Assembly (NCBI GenBank): GCA_022843265.1
Contig: JALHNZ010000005.1
Coordinates: forward strand, 53,183 to 117,182
Reading direction: 5' to 3'
DNA length: 64,000 nt
Origin: Gemmatimonadaceae bacterium
Lineage (GTDB): Bacteria; Gemmatimonadota; Gemmatimonadetes; Gemmatimonadales; Gemmatimonadaceae
The position numbers were made by a program, and so were the translations under genes. Shown here piece after piece: positions 1 to 8,034 of the stretch. The notes below the pieces were generated by a model, which saw only the letters and a list, made by a program, of their open reading frames with translations, did not search any database and was not told the origin of the DNA. Every line of letters starts with the position of its first letter. Position 1 is the first letter of the stretch.

Positions 1-792
1 ATCTGGTACACATCGGTGGACGGGTTTCGCATTCAGGGGTGGATTGTCAAACCACCCGATTTTGATCCGGCAAAGAAGTATCCGTTAATGCTTGAGATCC
101 ACGGCGGCCCGCACTCGATGTACAACGTGGGCTTCAGCTTTGCGCGTCAGGATCACGCGGCGCACGGCTTTGTGCTGCTGTACACCAACCCACGCGGATC
201 GACGGGGTATGGTTCGGCGTTTGGCAACGCCATCAAGAACGCGTATCCGGGCAAAGATTACGACGACCTGATGGCTGGTGTCGACTCGGTGATCGGCCGA
301 GGCTACATCGATACGAACCGGCTGTATGTGTTTGGGTGTTCGGGTGGTGGTGTACTGACCAGCTGGATTGTTGGTCACACCAACCGATTCGCCGCGGCGA
401 GTGCCAACTGCCCGGTGACCAACTGGTTCAGCTTTGTGGGCACCACCGACGGACCGTCGTGGTACCGTAACTTTGAGAAGTTCCCGTGGGATGATCCGTC
501 TGAACACCTGCGACGCTCGCCGCTCATGTATGTGGGCAACGTGCGTACGCCGACCATGCTCATGACGGGTGTGAATGATTTGCGCACACCAATGGCGCAA
601 ACGGAGGAGTACTACGAGGCGCTCAAGGTACTGAAAGTGCCCACGGCGATGGTGCGCTTCAACAACGAATGGCACGGCACCAGTTCAACGCCGTCCAACT
701 TCTTGCGCACACAAGCGTTCCTGCGCAGCTGGTTTGATCGCTGGACCGCCCCGCCCGGCAAGCCCGGCGGCGGACCGATCTCGCAGGAGTGA
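1..792 (+). CDS. S9 family (prolyl oligopeptidase) serine peptidase, C-terminal part
   Basis: The frame is open from the first base, so the start and the beta-propeller domain lie outside the window. What remains is the alpha/beta-hydrolase catalytic domain. It shows the HGGP oxyanion loop, the NPRGSTGYG segment, a nucleophile elbow GCSGGG (Ser about 109 residues after the GTG at base 16), the Asp in GVNDLRTP and the His in NEWHGTSSTP. In the family these enzymes hydrolyse peptides, usually in the periplasm. The elbow differs from the common GGSYGG form but keeps Gly-x-Ser-x-Gly. The next gene begins inside its stop codon (GTGA), so the first three genes are probably one operon. The family call is firm; the substrate is unknown. 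Confidence 0.93.
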   Translation: MWYTSVDGFRIQGWIVKPPDFDPAKKYPLMLEIHGGPHSMYNVGFSFARQDHAAHGFVLLYTNPRGSTGYGSAFGNAIKNAYPGKDYDDLMAGVDSVIGRGYIDTNRLYVFGCSGGGVLTSWIVGHTNRFAAASANCPVTNWFSFVGTTDGPSWYRNFEKFPWDDPSEHLRRSPLMYVGNVRTPTMLMTGVNDLRTPMAQTEEYYEALKVLKVPTAMVRFNNEWHGTSSTPSNFLRTQAFLRSWFDRWTAPPGKPGGGPISQE

Positions 793-1616
793 ACGGCGCG
801 CCGATGCAGCACGTCATGCCAGCCGGACGCTTGTCCGGCTGGCTTGTGCGCGTTGGTGGTGCCGCACTCGCCTTCGGCACGTTGGAAGTAGCGCTGACAA
901 TCGGCCTGTCAGACGTCACCAGCATCGGCCCGACCACGTTACGATTGGGCGCACTGGTCGCGGGCGCGCTCATTGCGCCCACACGGTTTGCACGCTGGCT
1001 GTGGTTTACCGCCATCGCGGCCATGATGGCGCTGCTGGTGATTTTGTACACACCGCTCGTGGAGCGACCGGCGCTCTCGTTGTTGCGCGCCGATGCCGCT
1101 GGCGCGCCGGCCGACGCGATTGTGGTGTACAGTGGCGCCATGACGGATGCGGGCGAAATCGGAGACATCGCACTCTCGCGCCTCGTCAGTGCGCTAGAAG
1201 ACGCGCAGCGATTGAGCATGCGTGATGTCGTGGTTTCCGTGCAATCACGCGTGATCGAGGGACGCGTGGTTACCACGGAACAGGATCAAACACGACTGGT
1301 TGCGCTGCTCGGCGGTGGTATCACGCTGCATACGGTCACGAACGTGCGCAACACGCACGACGAGAGCCTTGCCTTCGCGGCGCTGGCCCGCACGCGTGGC
1401 TGGACGCGACTGCGCGCGACAACCGATCCATTACACGCGCGACGCGCCTGCGAAACGCTTGAAGCCACGGGCGTGAGCGTGATGTGCGCTCCGTCGACCC
1501 CACGCCAGGTGACGTTCTCCCGACTTGGCACGCCCGGTGCGCGGCTGGTCGTGACCCGAGCCGCGCTGCATGAGGCGGTTGGCTTGCTCGTGTACAAACT
1601 GCGGGGCTGGTTGTGA
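789..1616 (+). CDS. YdcF/SanA-like DUF218 membrane protein
   Basis: 275 residues. The N-terminal third holds about three hydrophobic segments. The C-terminal domain begins with ADAIVVYSGAM, contains an acidic/His stretch around THDESLAFA, and ends with a HEAVGLLVYKLRGWL helix. This layout matches the DUF218 family (YdcF, SanA, ElyC), inner-membrane proteins linked in other bacteria to envelope integrity and lipid-carrier metabolism. The GTG start overlaps the preceding stop (GTGA), and its own stop overlaps the next GTG start, so translation is probably coupled through all three genes. An in-frame ATG lies five codons further in and cannot be excluded. The precise biochemical role is unknown. 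Confidence 0.8.
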   Translation: MNGAPMQHVMPAGRLSGWLVRVGGAALAFGTLEVALTIGLSDVTSIGPTTLRLGALVAGALIAPTRFARWLWFTAIAAMMALLVILYTPLVERPALSLLRADAAGAPADAIVVYSGAMTDAGEIGDIALSRLVSALEDAQRLSMRDVVVSVQSRVIEGRVVTTEQDQTRLVALLGGGITLHTVTNVRNTHDESLAFAALARTRGWTRLRATTDPLHARRACETLEATGVSVMCAPSTPRQVTFSRLGTPGARLVVTRAALHEAVGLLVYKLRGWL

Positions 1617-2128
1617 AGCGAAACCTGCGCACATGCTACGGGCTCTTGCTTGTGGCGAGCGCATTGCTCTTCGCGTGCACGCCGCCGCGCGAGACCTCGC
1701 GCGAGGCGTGCACCGTTGCCGACGTGTCAGACGGCGATTCGTTCCGCTGCACGAACAATCAGCGCGTGCGATTGCTGCTGCTCGACGCGCCGGAAATGGA
1801 TCAGGCACCGTTCGGCACGCAGTCGCGCAATGCACTGCGTGCGCGCATGCCGCGCGGCAGCACGGTGTGGCTTGAGTTTGACGTGCAGCGCGAGGACCGA
1901 TATGGCCGAACGCTCGCCTATGCCTACACCGAGGCCGTTGGCGGTGAGCAGATCAATCTCGCCCAGGCCAGAGACGGCTGGGCAGTGGCCGTCGTGTTCC
2001 CGCCAAACGTGCGCGACATTGATGACGTGCGTCGTGCGGTTGCAACCGCACGACGCGATCGAGTCGGGCTGTGGCGCGATGGCGCGTTTACCTGTGAACC
2101 CATCGCGCACAAACAGGGGAAGTGCTGA
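1613..2128 (+). CDS. Thermonuclease-family (SNase-like) lipoprotein
   Basis: 171 residues with a signal peptide ending in a lipobox-like LLFAC, so the mature protein is probably lipid-anchored. The SNase fold is recognisable: VADVSDGDSFRC (metal-binding Asp region), RVRLLLLDAPEMDQAPFG (Arg and Asp/Glu of the active site) and REDRYGRTLAYAY. These correspond to the conserved DGDT, R-x-x-GIDAPE and D-x-YGR-x-L blocks of staphylococcal nuclease relatives. The predicted activity is a calcium-dependent sugar-non-specific nuclease outside the cytoplasm. The start is GTG, overlapping the upstream stop by 4 bases. The C-terminus is Cys/Lys-rich and short. Whether it degrades DNA or RNA in this organism cannot be told from sequence. 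Confidence 0.85.
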   Translation: MKRNLRTCYGLLLVASALLFACTPPRETSREACTVADVSDGDSFRCTNNQRVRLLLLDAPEMDQAPFGTQSRNALRARMPRGSTVWLEFDVQREDRYGRTLAYAYTEAVGGEQINLAQARDGWAVAVVFPPNVRDIDDVRRAVATARRDRVGLWRDGAFTCEPIAHKQGKC

Positions 2129-2137
2129 CCGTTGCTG

Positions 2138-2686
2138 CTATCGTCGGATAGCGGCCGTGCGAAGCCCGGTTTCATTCAGTGATTCCGCGCCAGCCTCCAC
2201 CAGTTCCGCCGCGATCAGCTCAAGGCGCTGCCACGCCTGCTGCGCGAGACCTGTGGACTGATTCGACACCATGATCATCTGACTGCGGGCCGCCACGCGC
2301 GCCCCAGTGCGTTCGCTTTTCATCACATGCGTACGCATTTCCACGGCACGGAGCGAAATCATGGTGCGACCCCACGGCATGGGATCGTAGCTCAAAAAAG
2401 CGTGCCACTGGCGGACCAGCATCTCGTCGGCCAGATCACTCCCCATGTCCACGCGCACCCAGCGTTCCACCTCGTGCTGCGCCGCGGTCTGTAGTCCGGC
2501 CTCGTAGATGGCACGTCGCATCTGTCGTACGGACTCTGCTTCGTTCAACGGCAGCACCAGCGAGAGCGACTCTGTGGGCGGAGTGGCGAGAGCACCGGTG
2601 ACCGGTATTGCGTGATGGCAGGCGCTGAGCGCGACACCAAGCATCACGAGCATTCCCACGCGCGAATGATCCGTTCGGTAAGCCAT
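2138..2686 (-). CDS. Hypothetical lipoprotein
   Basis: 183 residues. I chose the internal ATG rather than the longer frame because a GGGGGAGGA Shine-Dalgarno sits just upstream of it and because it places a signal peptide (MLVMLGVALSAC) at the N-terminus. LSAC is a good lipobox. The mature part is mixed alpha/beta with two aromatic-rich stretches (VERWVRVDMG and WHAFLSYDPMPWG) and no motif I recognise. The gene converges on the nuclease gene with only 9 bases between stops. Function unknown; probably periplasmic or outer-membrane attached. Confidence 0.7.
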   Translation of the reverse strand: MAYRTDHSRVGMLVMLGVALSACHHAIPVTGALATPPTESLSLVLPLNEAESVRQMRRAIYEAGLQTAAQHEVERWVRVDMGSDLADEMLVRQWHAFLSYDPMPWGRTMISLRAVEMRTHVMKSERTGARVAARSQMIMVSNQSTGLAQQAWQRLELIAAELVEAGAESLNETGLRTAAIRR

Positions 2687-2914
2687 GGACACATCCTCCC
2701 CCGGGACTCGCACCCGGTGCAGACAGGTGGCGGTCGATCGACGCGGGGAGTCGAGGGATTCTCGGCTGAGAACGCGTATCTGGCCGTATTTCTGTGACGC
2801 GTGACACTTCCGTGGCGCAACGGGTGGAGGTACGTTCGCCGGGTTACTGTAGCGAGCTGTTCATAGCGCTTCAGTAGCAGTCTCGACGACTATTCCCCTC
2901 GTCTCACTCTACCT

Positions 2915-3886
2915 ATGCTCTCTCAAGTCGGTTCCTTGCGCCAGTCCCATTCGAGCGCTTTGCGGTCCGTCGCCGTCGTGTTTTTCGCGCTGCTCACGCT
3001 CGGCGCCTGTCAGGATCAGAAGGCCATCGCGGAGGCAGAACGCCTCGCCACCGAGCTCGCGTTGGCCACTGCGGCCCGTGACTCACTCTCGGCGATCGTC
3101 TCAAACTCTGGCGCAGAAAGTGATCGCGCCATTTCCGAGCTTGCGGAAGCCAGCAAGTTTGCGGACCAGATTGACGCCGAGCTGCGACAGGTGCGTGGGC
3201 TCACATCCAAAGTGAAGCCACAAGCGGGCGACGAAAGCGGCAAGGCGCAGGCAAGCGCCGCGCGTGAAGATATTCTCGACCGCCTCAAGCAGCTCCGTCA
3301 GCGTCTCGCGGCGCGCCAGTCCGACCTGCAGCGCACGCGCGATTCGCTTGTGTCGCTACGCGGCGAGTCTTCGGCGGCCGCAGAGCTGCTGCAAGATCTG
3401 CAGGCGCGCCTCGCCATGCGCGATCGCGAGATTGTGGCGTTTGAAACGGAAGTGAAGGCGCTGCGCGAGACGAACGTGCAGCTGACGTACGAGAAAGCCG
3501 CGCTCACCGACACCGTGCGCCGCGTGGAGACGAGCCTGAACCGTGTGTTTTACACGGTGGGCACGAAGCGCCAGCTGCTTGACCGCAAAGTCATCGCGGA
3601 AGAAGGCGGTTCGCGTGCATTGCTGATTACGCGGCTTGGTGAATCACTCGTGCCCGCGCGCACGCTTGATGAAGCCAACTTTACGATGGCTGACAAGCGC
3701 GAAACGCTCACCATCCCGTTGCCCCGTTCGGACAAGGATTATCGCATTGTCTCGCGGCACAACGCCGCCTACATCGAAGCCGAGCGTAAGGACAAAGACG
3801 GTGCGTTCCGCGGAACCAGCATTCGCATTACTGATCCGACCGCCTTCTGGGCCGCGTCGCCGTACCTGATCATCGTGGAGAAGTAA
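2915..3886 (+). CDS. Coiled-coil lipoprotein with conserved C-terminal domain
   Basis: 323 residues. An N-terminal signal sequence ends in LLTLGAC, a lipobox, predicting a lipid-anchored protein. Residues about 38-215 are Ala/Arg/Glu/Leu-rich with heptad-like spacing and should form long coiled coils. The last hundred residues (from FYTVGTKRQLLDRKVI to the C-terminal YLIIVEK) are a compact beta-rich domain. This arrangement of lipobox, coiled coil and a YVGTKxxL-type domain recalls proteins annotated as Cbp1-like adhesins, but I can only note the resemblance. No Shine-Dalgarno is evident before the ATG. Its 3' end overlaps the convergent permease gene by 17 bases. Confidence 0.72.
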   Translation: MLSQVGSLRQSHSSALRSVAVVFFALLTLGACQDQKAIAEAERLATELALATAARDSLSAIVSNSGAESDRAISELAEASKFADQIDAELRQVRGLTSKVKPQAGDESGKAQASAAREDILDRLKQLRQRLAARQSDLQRTRDSLVSLRGESSAAAELLQDLQARLAMRDREIVAFETEVKALRETNVQLTYEKAALTDTVRRVETSLNRVFYTVGTKRQLLDRKVIAEEGGSRALLITRLGESLVPARTLDEANFTMADKRETLTIPLPRSDKDYRIVSRHNAAYIEAERKDKDGAFRGTSIRITDPTAFWAASPYLIIVEK

Positions 3887-5621
3887 CACCGCGCCACTGG
3901 CGCACCGTGAGCGCGAGCAGGAGCGCGCTCACGGTGCTCCACCACGCCGCGCGGAGCAACGCGTCGCTCCACGGAATGTCGCCAACCGCCAGCAACGTGG
4001 GCGGATCGGCAAAGCGCGCCCACGGTGATGTCACGCCGTTTGCATCGAGTGCGACCGCGAGCACCCATCCGGTTATGAGCAACAGATGCGCCGCAATCTT
4101 GTTGCGGACCATCACGTGCACGAACAGCGAAAGCACGGTCCACTGCACGAAGGGCGCAAGCAACCAGACTGCTCCGAGCGCAAACACGGAGACCGGTGAC
4201 GCGATCGCGCCACGCGCGGCGAGCGCACTCCACGCGCTCATCAACAACACCGCGACCAGAACCGTTTCGGCGACCAGAATGCCGAGTACGCGGCCGAGCA
4301 CGAGTGATCGACTACGTATCGGCGCGCTGAGCACCAGCTCATGCGAGCGCTGATCCACATCGCGCCAGAGCAGCTCACCAGCGTAAATCGTCGCGAGCAA
4401 AATGAAGAACAATCGTGCGTGCTCCTGCACCAGCAGCACAACCTGTCGCGCCAGCACTGCGGAGTTTGTCGCGGCGTCGGCCAGGGACACTCCGGAGCTA
4501 CCAACGGCATGCGCGAGCACGTTGATCGCACCGAGCGCCCCAATCACGCGCCAGCCGTTGTCACGCCACATCCAGCGCACGGTAAAGCGCGCCAACTGCA
4601 CGGTGCGTGAGTGAATGCGGCTCAACGGTCCGTCGCTTGGCGCCGAGTCTGCGACGGTATCGTCTGTGCGCGCCGGCAACCGAGCCCAGACGATTGATTC
4701 GCGCGACTGTCGCAGCATGAATGCTCCGGTGATCGCCGCGATCGTAAGCCACAGCAAACGACTCGCGCCCACCAATCCGAACAGCGGCACGAGCTCCTGC
4801 GCACGCTGCGCGTCGGTCCAGCCCGCCGTTACCACTTGCGTGGCGACCGTACCAAATGGATCCGCGAGCGCGGCGAACCACAGGCTGTCTGGCCGTGAGG
4901 AAAGTCCTGCACCAAACGCGTGATATTGCGCCAGCGCTTCGCACCCTTGCCACAGAAACACCAAGGCGAGCGCGCTGGCCACGACACCGAGCAATCGCTG
5001 CGTACGCAGCGCCGCTGCGATAAGAATGGTGGCAACCGCAACACTGGTTGGCACCGTGAGCGCAATCCACGGCACAAGAGCGCGCGTCACCACCTCAAGC
5101 AGCGATACATCACGCAGAACCCACGGTGCCATCGCACCGAGCAGCACGCCAACGGTGAGCGCGCTGTACACGATCACCATCACGATCAAGGCCGCGCCCC
5201 AGCGACCCACCGTCCAGGCCCGGTGCGATAGCGGCGTCGTGAACACCAGTTGATCCGTGCGCCACGCGCGATCGCGCAGCACTGCACTGGCGGTGATCAT
5301 GGTCGTGATCACCTGACCGAAAGCTGTCAGCCCACCGAGTGCCAGCGATATCGCGAGCGGCGACAGTTTCGGGAGCGCGCCGCGATCCTGCACCAGTTCA
5401 ACAGTGCCGCTGCTGACAAACGCGAACGTGAGCAACAGGAACACGAGCGCGTAGAGATACGTGGCCGGCTCGCGCAACTGCACCTGCAGTTCAAAGAGAC
5501 AGACCGCGAGCGCGCTACGCCAGACGGATACGCGCTGCGTCTTCACGCCGTCGATTGGCAGCGGGGCGCGAAACGTCTCAGACGTGCGGCAGCTCCCGAT
5601 CGCCAATGTCACCGCCGGCAC
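3870..5621 (-). CDS. ABC-2 type permease, two-unit protein without ATPase partner
   Basis: 583 residues with about eleven hydrophobic segments in two halves separated by a polar linker near residues 300-345. Each half looks like an ABC-2 permease unit (ATYLYALVFLLLTF..., then the DQRSHELVLSAPIRSRSLVLGR loop and membrane helices). This resembles the N-terminal membrane part of the fused permease/M1-aminopeptidase proteins of Bacteroidota and Gemmatimonadota. The protein ends right after the last helix, so no peptidase domain is present. No ABC ATPase gene is adjacent. The GTG start overlaps the upstream DUF983 gene by 44 bases. A later GTG about 25 codons in would remove most of the overlap, so the start is uncertain. 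Confidence 0.78.
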   Translation of the reverse strand: MPAVTLAIGSCRTSETFRAPLPIDGVKTQRVSVWRSALAVCLFELQVQLREPATYLYALVFLLLTFAFVSSGTVELVQDRGALPKLSPLAISLALGGLTAFGQVITTMITASAVLRDRAWRTDQLVFTTPLSHRAWTVGRWGAALIVMVIVYSALTVGVLLGAMAPWVLRDVSLLEVVTRALVPWIALTVPTSVAVATILIAAALRTQRLLGVVASALALVFLWQGCEALAQYHAFGAGLSSRPDSLWFAALADPFGTVATQVVTAGWTDAQRAQELVPLFGLVGASRLLWLTIAAITGAFMLRQSRESIVWARLPARTDDTVADSAPSDGPLSRIHSRTVQLARFTVRWMWRDNGWRVIGALGAINVLAHAVGSSGVSLADAATNSAVLARQVVLLVQEHARLFFILLATIYAGELLWRDVDQRSHELVLSAPIRSRSLVLGRVLGILVAETVLVAVLLMSAWSALAARGAIASPVSVFALGAVWLLAPFVQWTVLSLFVHVMVRNKIAAHLLLITGWVLAVALDANGVTSPWARFADPPTLLAVGDIPWSDALLRAAWWSTVSALLLALTVRQWRGVTSPR

Positions 5622-6063
5622 GGTGCCACCGGAGTTCCTCGTCGCTCAGTGGTCGAATGGCGAGGTCCACGGCCAGCCAGGTGGTCTTGGCAAACGGATA
5701 GCACAACAGGCAGCCGGCCAGCATGAGCGCAGCGGTAACGTAGGTGAGCAGATCCCACGGCACGTCGGGCCAGGTGATGAACACAAACCCGCACACACAG
5801 AAAAATAGAATCAGTTCAACCGCAATGAGGTTGAACAGGTACGCACCGACGAAGTAGTCGCTTTCTCCACGTTCAATGCGCAGGCCACACGTTGGGCACT
5901 CATTCTTGAGCGTGAAAAACGACGCAAAGAGTTTGCCCCCTCCGCAGTTGGGGCAGCGCAACAACAGCGCTCGGCCAATCAGACGGGACGCTGATACCCG
6001 AGACACCACATCGGGAGTTGCGATGCGTGCTGCGTCGCTGGGTGCTGCTTTCGTGACTACCAT
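5578..6063 (-). CDS. DUF983 zinc-ribbon membrane protein
   Basis: 161 residues. Two CPxCG-type pairs (RCPNCGGGKLF and ECPTCGLRIE) form a predicted zinc ribbon. The RGESDYFVGAYLFNLIAVE segment follows, then two long hydrophobic helices. That order is diagnostic of DUF983, a small bacterial inner-membrane family of unknown function, often found near cytochrome oxidase genes, although none is here. The ATG start is divergent from the carbonic anhydrase gene, and the short gap holds a TATAAT box on the other strand. The downstream permease gene overlaps its 3' end, suggesting a two-gene transcript. Confidence 0.85.
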   Translation of the reverse strand: MVVTKAAPSDAARIATPDVVSRVSASRLIGRALLLRCPNCGGGKLFASFFTLKNECPTCGLRIERGESDYFVGAYLFNLIAVELILFFCVCGFVFITWPDVPWDLLTYVTAALMLAGCLLCYPFAKTTWLAVDLAIRPLSDEELRWHRAGGDIGDRELPHV

Positions 6064-6066
6064 ACG

Positions 6067-6072
6067 TATAAT
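6067..6072 (+). promoter_or_regulatory. -10 box upstream of carbonic anhydrase gene
   Basis: A perfect TATAAT hexamer lies 32 bases before the TTG start of the carbonic anhydrase gene, and an AGGAG Shine-Dalgarno lies between them. I see no good -35 hexamer at 16-18 bases, so strength and sigma factor are uncertain. Confidence 0.5.
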
Positions 6073-6104
6073 CTATCGGTTCGACTTCTACTCAGGAGCA
6101 TACG

Positions 6105-6746
6105 TTGCCCTCCTCGTACAATCAGATCTTCGAGAACAATCGCCGATGGGTGGCCCAGCGCACCGCCACTGATCCTACGTTTTTCGACCAGCTGGCCCAG
6201 GACCAGAAGCCCGGCTGGCTGTGGATTGGCTGCGCCGATAGCCGTGTGCCCGCAAACGAGATCACTGGTCTTGATCTCGGCGACCTGTTTGTGCATCGCA
6301 ACATTGCGAATCTGGTGCCCAATACCGACCTCAACTCGCAGTCGGTCATTCAGTATGCTGTCGGGACACTCGGCGTCGACCACGTGGTGGTGTGTGGTCA
6401 TTACGGCTGCGGCGGCGTGAAGGCGGCCATGCAGGCGGCTGATCTGGGGCTGCTCAACCCCTGGCTGCGCAATATCCGCGACGTCTATCGCATGCATGCG
6501 GCCGAGCTGAACGTGATCGAAGACCAGACGGAGCGGACCAATCGTCTGGTTGAGTTCAACGTGATCGAGCAGTGCCGGAATGTGCTCAAGATGGCCGTGG
6601 TGCAAAAACGCTACCTCAAAGCCGGCACCCCTGAGGTTCACGGCTGGGTCTACGACCTGCACGACGGCCTGCTCAAGGATCTCCACGTTGATACGGGTGC
6701 GCTGCTGGAAGAACTGCGCGCGATCTACGCGCTCACACCGGATTGA
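6105..6746 (+). CDS. can: Beta-class carbonic anhydrase
   Basis: 213 residues, the usual length for the Can type. It interconverts CO2 and bicarbonate in the cytoplasm. The zinc ligands are visible: Cys43 in IGCADSR, with Asp45 and Arg47 as the Asp-Arg dyad, and His99 and Cys102 in VCGHYGCGG. The substrate-pocket segment HRNIANLV is intact. The TTG start is chosen because AGGAG sits 7 bases upstream and no in-frame ATG precedes the conserved region. The gene stands alone and is followed by a strong hairpin, so it is probably a single-gene transcript. Confidence 0.95.
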   Translation: MPSSYNQIFENNRRWVAQRTATDPTFFDQLAQDQKPGWLWIGCADSRVPANEITGLDLGDLFVHRNIANLVPNTDLNSQSVIQYAVGTLGVDHVVVCGHYGCGGVKAAMQAADLGLLNPWLRNIRDVYRMHAAELNVIEDQTERTNRLVEFNVIEQCRNVLKMAVVQKRYLKAGTPEVHGWVYDLHDGLLKDLHVDTGALLEELRAIYALTPD

Positions 6747-6786
6747 TCCGAACGCAGACCCAGTCTGCGGCGTATAAGGGGTGGTC

Positions 6787-6821
6787 GCGGGCACGCTACC
6801 GAGACTCGGTACCGTGCCCGC
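6787..6821 (+). terminator. Hairpin after carbonic anhydrase gene
   Basis: A GCGGGCACG arm pairs with CGTGCCCGC, with an inner TACCGA/TCGGTA stem after one mismatch, giving a long stable hairpin. It is followed by a weakly T-containing stretch only. It also argues against starting the next gene at the GTG at 6781, which would put this hairpin inside the coding region. Confidence 0.6.
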
Positions 6822-6849
6822 TCCTCAATTCCGCCCAGGTTCTGCTCTG

Positions 6850-8034
6850 ATGCGCTTCGTGAACGTTTTGCAGGTGTCCGTGAAGGGACTGTTCGTCCCC
6901 GCACTGCTCTTTTCGCTCGCCGCGTGCGGGCAGGAATCGTCCGGGGCCGCACCAGCCGGCGGCGGTGGAGGGCGCCCGGGGGGCGGCGGTGGCGCGTCCC
7001 AGGTCACGCCGGTTGAAATCGCGCTGGTTGAGCGCGTCACGATGGCCAATACAAGCCTCGTGACGGGTCTGCTGGAGCCCATTCGCACCGTCAGCGTGAA
7101 CGCGCAGCTTGGTGGCGCCCTGCTGGATGTGAAGGTTGAAGAGGGCTCCCGCGTGCGCGCGGGTCAACTGCTCGCCGAAATCGACTCTCGCGAGCTGGCA
7201 GCGCAGGTGCGCGCGGCCGAAGCGGCGCTGACGTTCGCCCAGTCCACCGCCACACGTTCAGCCGATCTCTTTCGTCAGCAGATTGTCACGGCGGCAGAAA
7301 ACGAGCGTGATCAAAGTGCGTTGGCGTCGGCGCAAGCCACGCTCACACAGCTCACCACGCGGTTGGGCTTTTCGCAGATCAAGTCACCCATCAGCGGCGT
7401 GGTGACGGCGCGTTTTGTACAGGGGGGCGATATCGTGTCTCCCAACACCCGATTGTTCACGGTGAGCGATCTGAGCACGCTCGTGGTGCGACTCCCGGTG
7501 TCAGAGCTGGAAGTGTCGCAGCTGCGCACCGGCGCCGCGGTGAATCTGCGTGTCGATGCGCTTGGTGGCGCGCAGTTTCCCGGGCGTATTCGTCGAATCT
7601 TCCCTGCGGCAGATTCAGTGTCGCGACTTGTGCCGGTTGAAGTGGCCGTAAGCGGTGCGTCTACGGAGCAGTTGCGTCCGGGTTACACCGTGCGCGCACT
7701 GCTGCGCCTCGACGCGCGTGAAGATGCCATGGTTGTGCCGACGCGCGCTGTTTTGGGCGCGACCGGCGCACGCAGCGTGTTTGTCATTCGTGATGGACTG
7801 GCGGAGCGCCGACCGGTGCGCGTGGGCAGTGATGTAGATGGACAGCTGGAAGTGTTCTCCGGTTTGGCGGTTGGCGACACCGTGATTGTGGCCGGCAACT
7901 CGCTCGTCAGAGATGGCGGCAAGGTTCGTATTGTTGATCCGTTGTCACCCGATGCGCCGTCGCGCGCGGAAGGGACGCCGATTGCGACGCCCACCGCCCT
8001 GGCTGACAGTACCGCGCGGAGGAACACACCATGA
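6850..8034 (+). CDS. RND efflux periplasmic adaptor (membrane fusion protein)
   Basis: 394 residues from the chosen ATG. The N-terminus has a signal sequence ending in FSLAAC, a lipobox, then a Gly-rich linker. The biotinyl-lipoyl-like part (LGGALLDVKVEEGSRVRAGQLLAEIDS), an alpha-hairpin (LAAQVRAAEAALTFAQS...) and the second lipoyl half (SPISGVVTARFVQGGDIV) are all visible, followed by the beta-barrel and membrane-proximal domain (VPTRAVLGATGARSVFVI). Such lipid-anchored adaptors bridge an RND pump to an outer-membrane channel. The stop overlaps the pump gene by 4 bases (ATGA). No outer-membrane factor gene is adjacent, so that partner must be elsewhere. Substrate unknown. Confidence 0.92.
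   Translation: MRFVNVLQVSVKGLFVPALLFSLAACGQESSGAAPAGGGGGRPGGGGGASQVTPVEIALVERVTMANTSLVTGLLEPIRTVSVNAQLGGALLDVKVEEGSRVRAGQLLAEIDSRELAAQVRAAEAALTFAQSTATRSADLFRQQIVTAAENERDQSALASAQATLTQLTTRLGFSQIKSPISGVVTARFVQGGDIVSPNTRLFTVSDLSTLVVRLPVSELEVSQLRTGAAVNLRVDALGGAQFPGRIRRIFPAADSVSRLVPVEVAVSGASTEQLRPGYTVRALLRLDAREDAMVVPTRAVLGATGARSVFVIRDGLAERRPVRVGSDVDGQLEVFSGLAVGDTVIVAGNSLVRDGGKVRIVDPLSPDAPSRAEGTPIATPTALADSTARRNTP

Noticed and set aside
6781..6849. Upstream GTG start of the RND adaptor
   Set aside because: It would put a strong terminator hairpin in the coding region and bury the lipoprotein signal; the ATG at 6850 is preferred.
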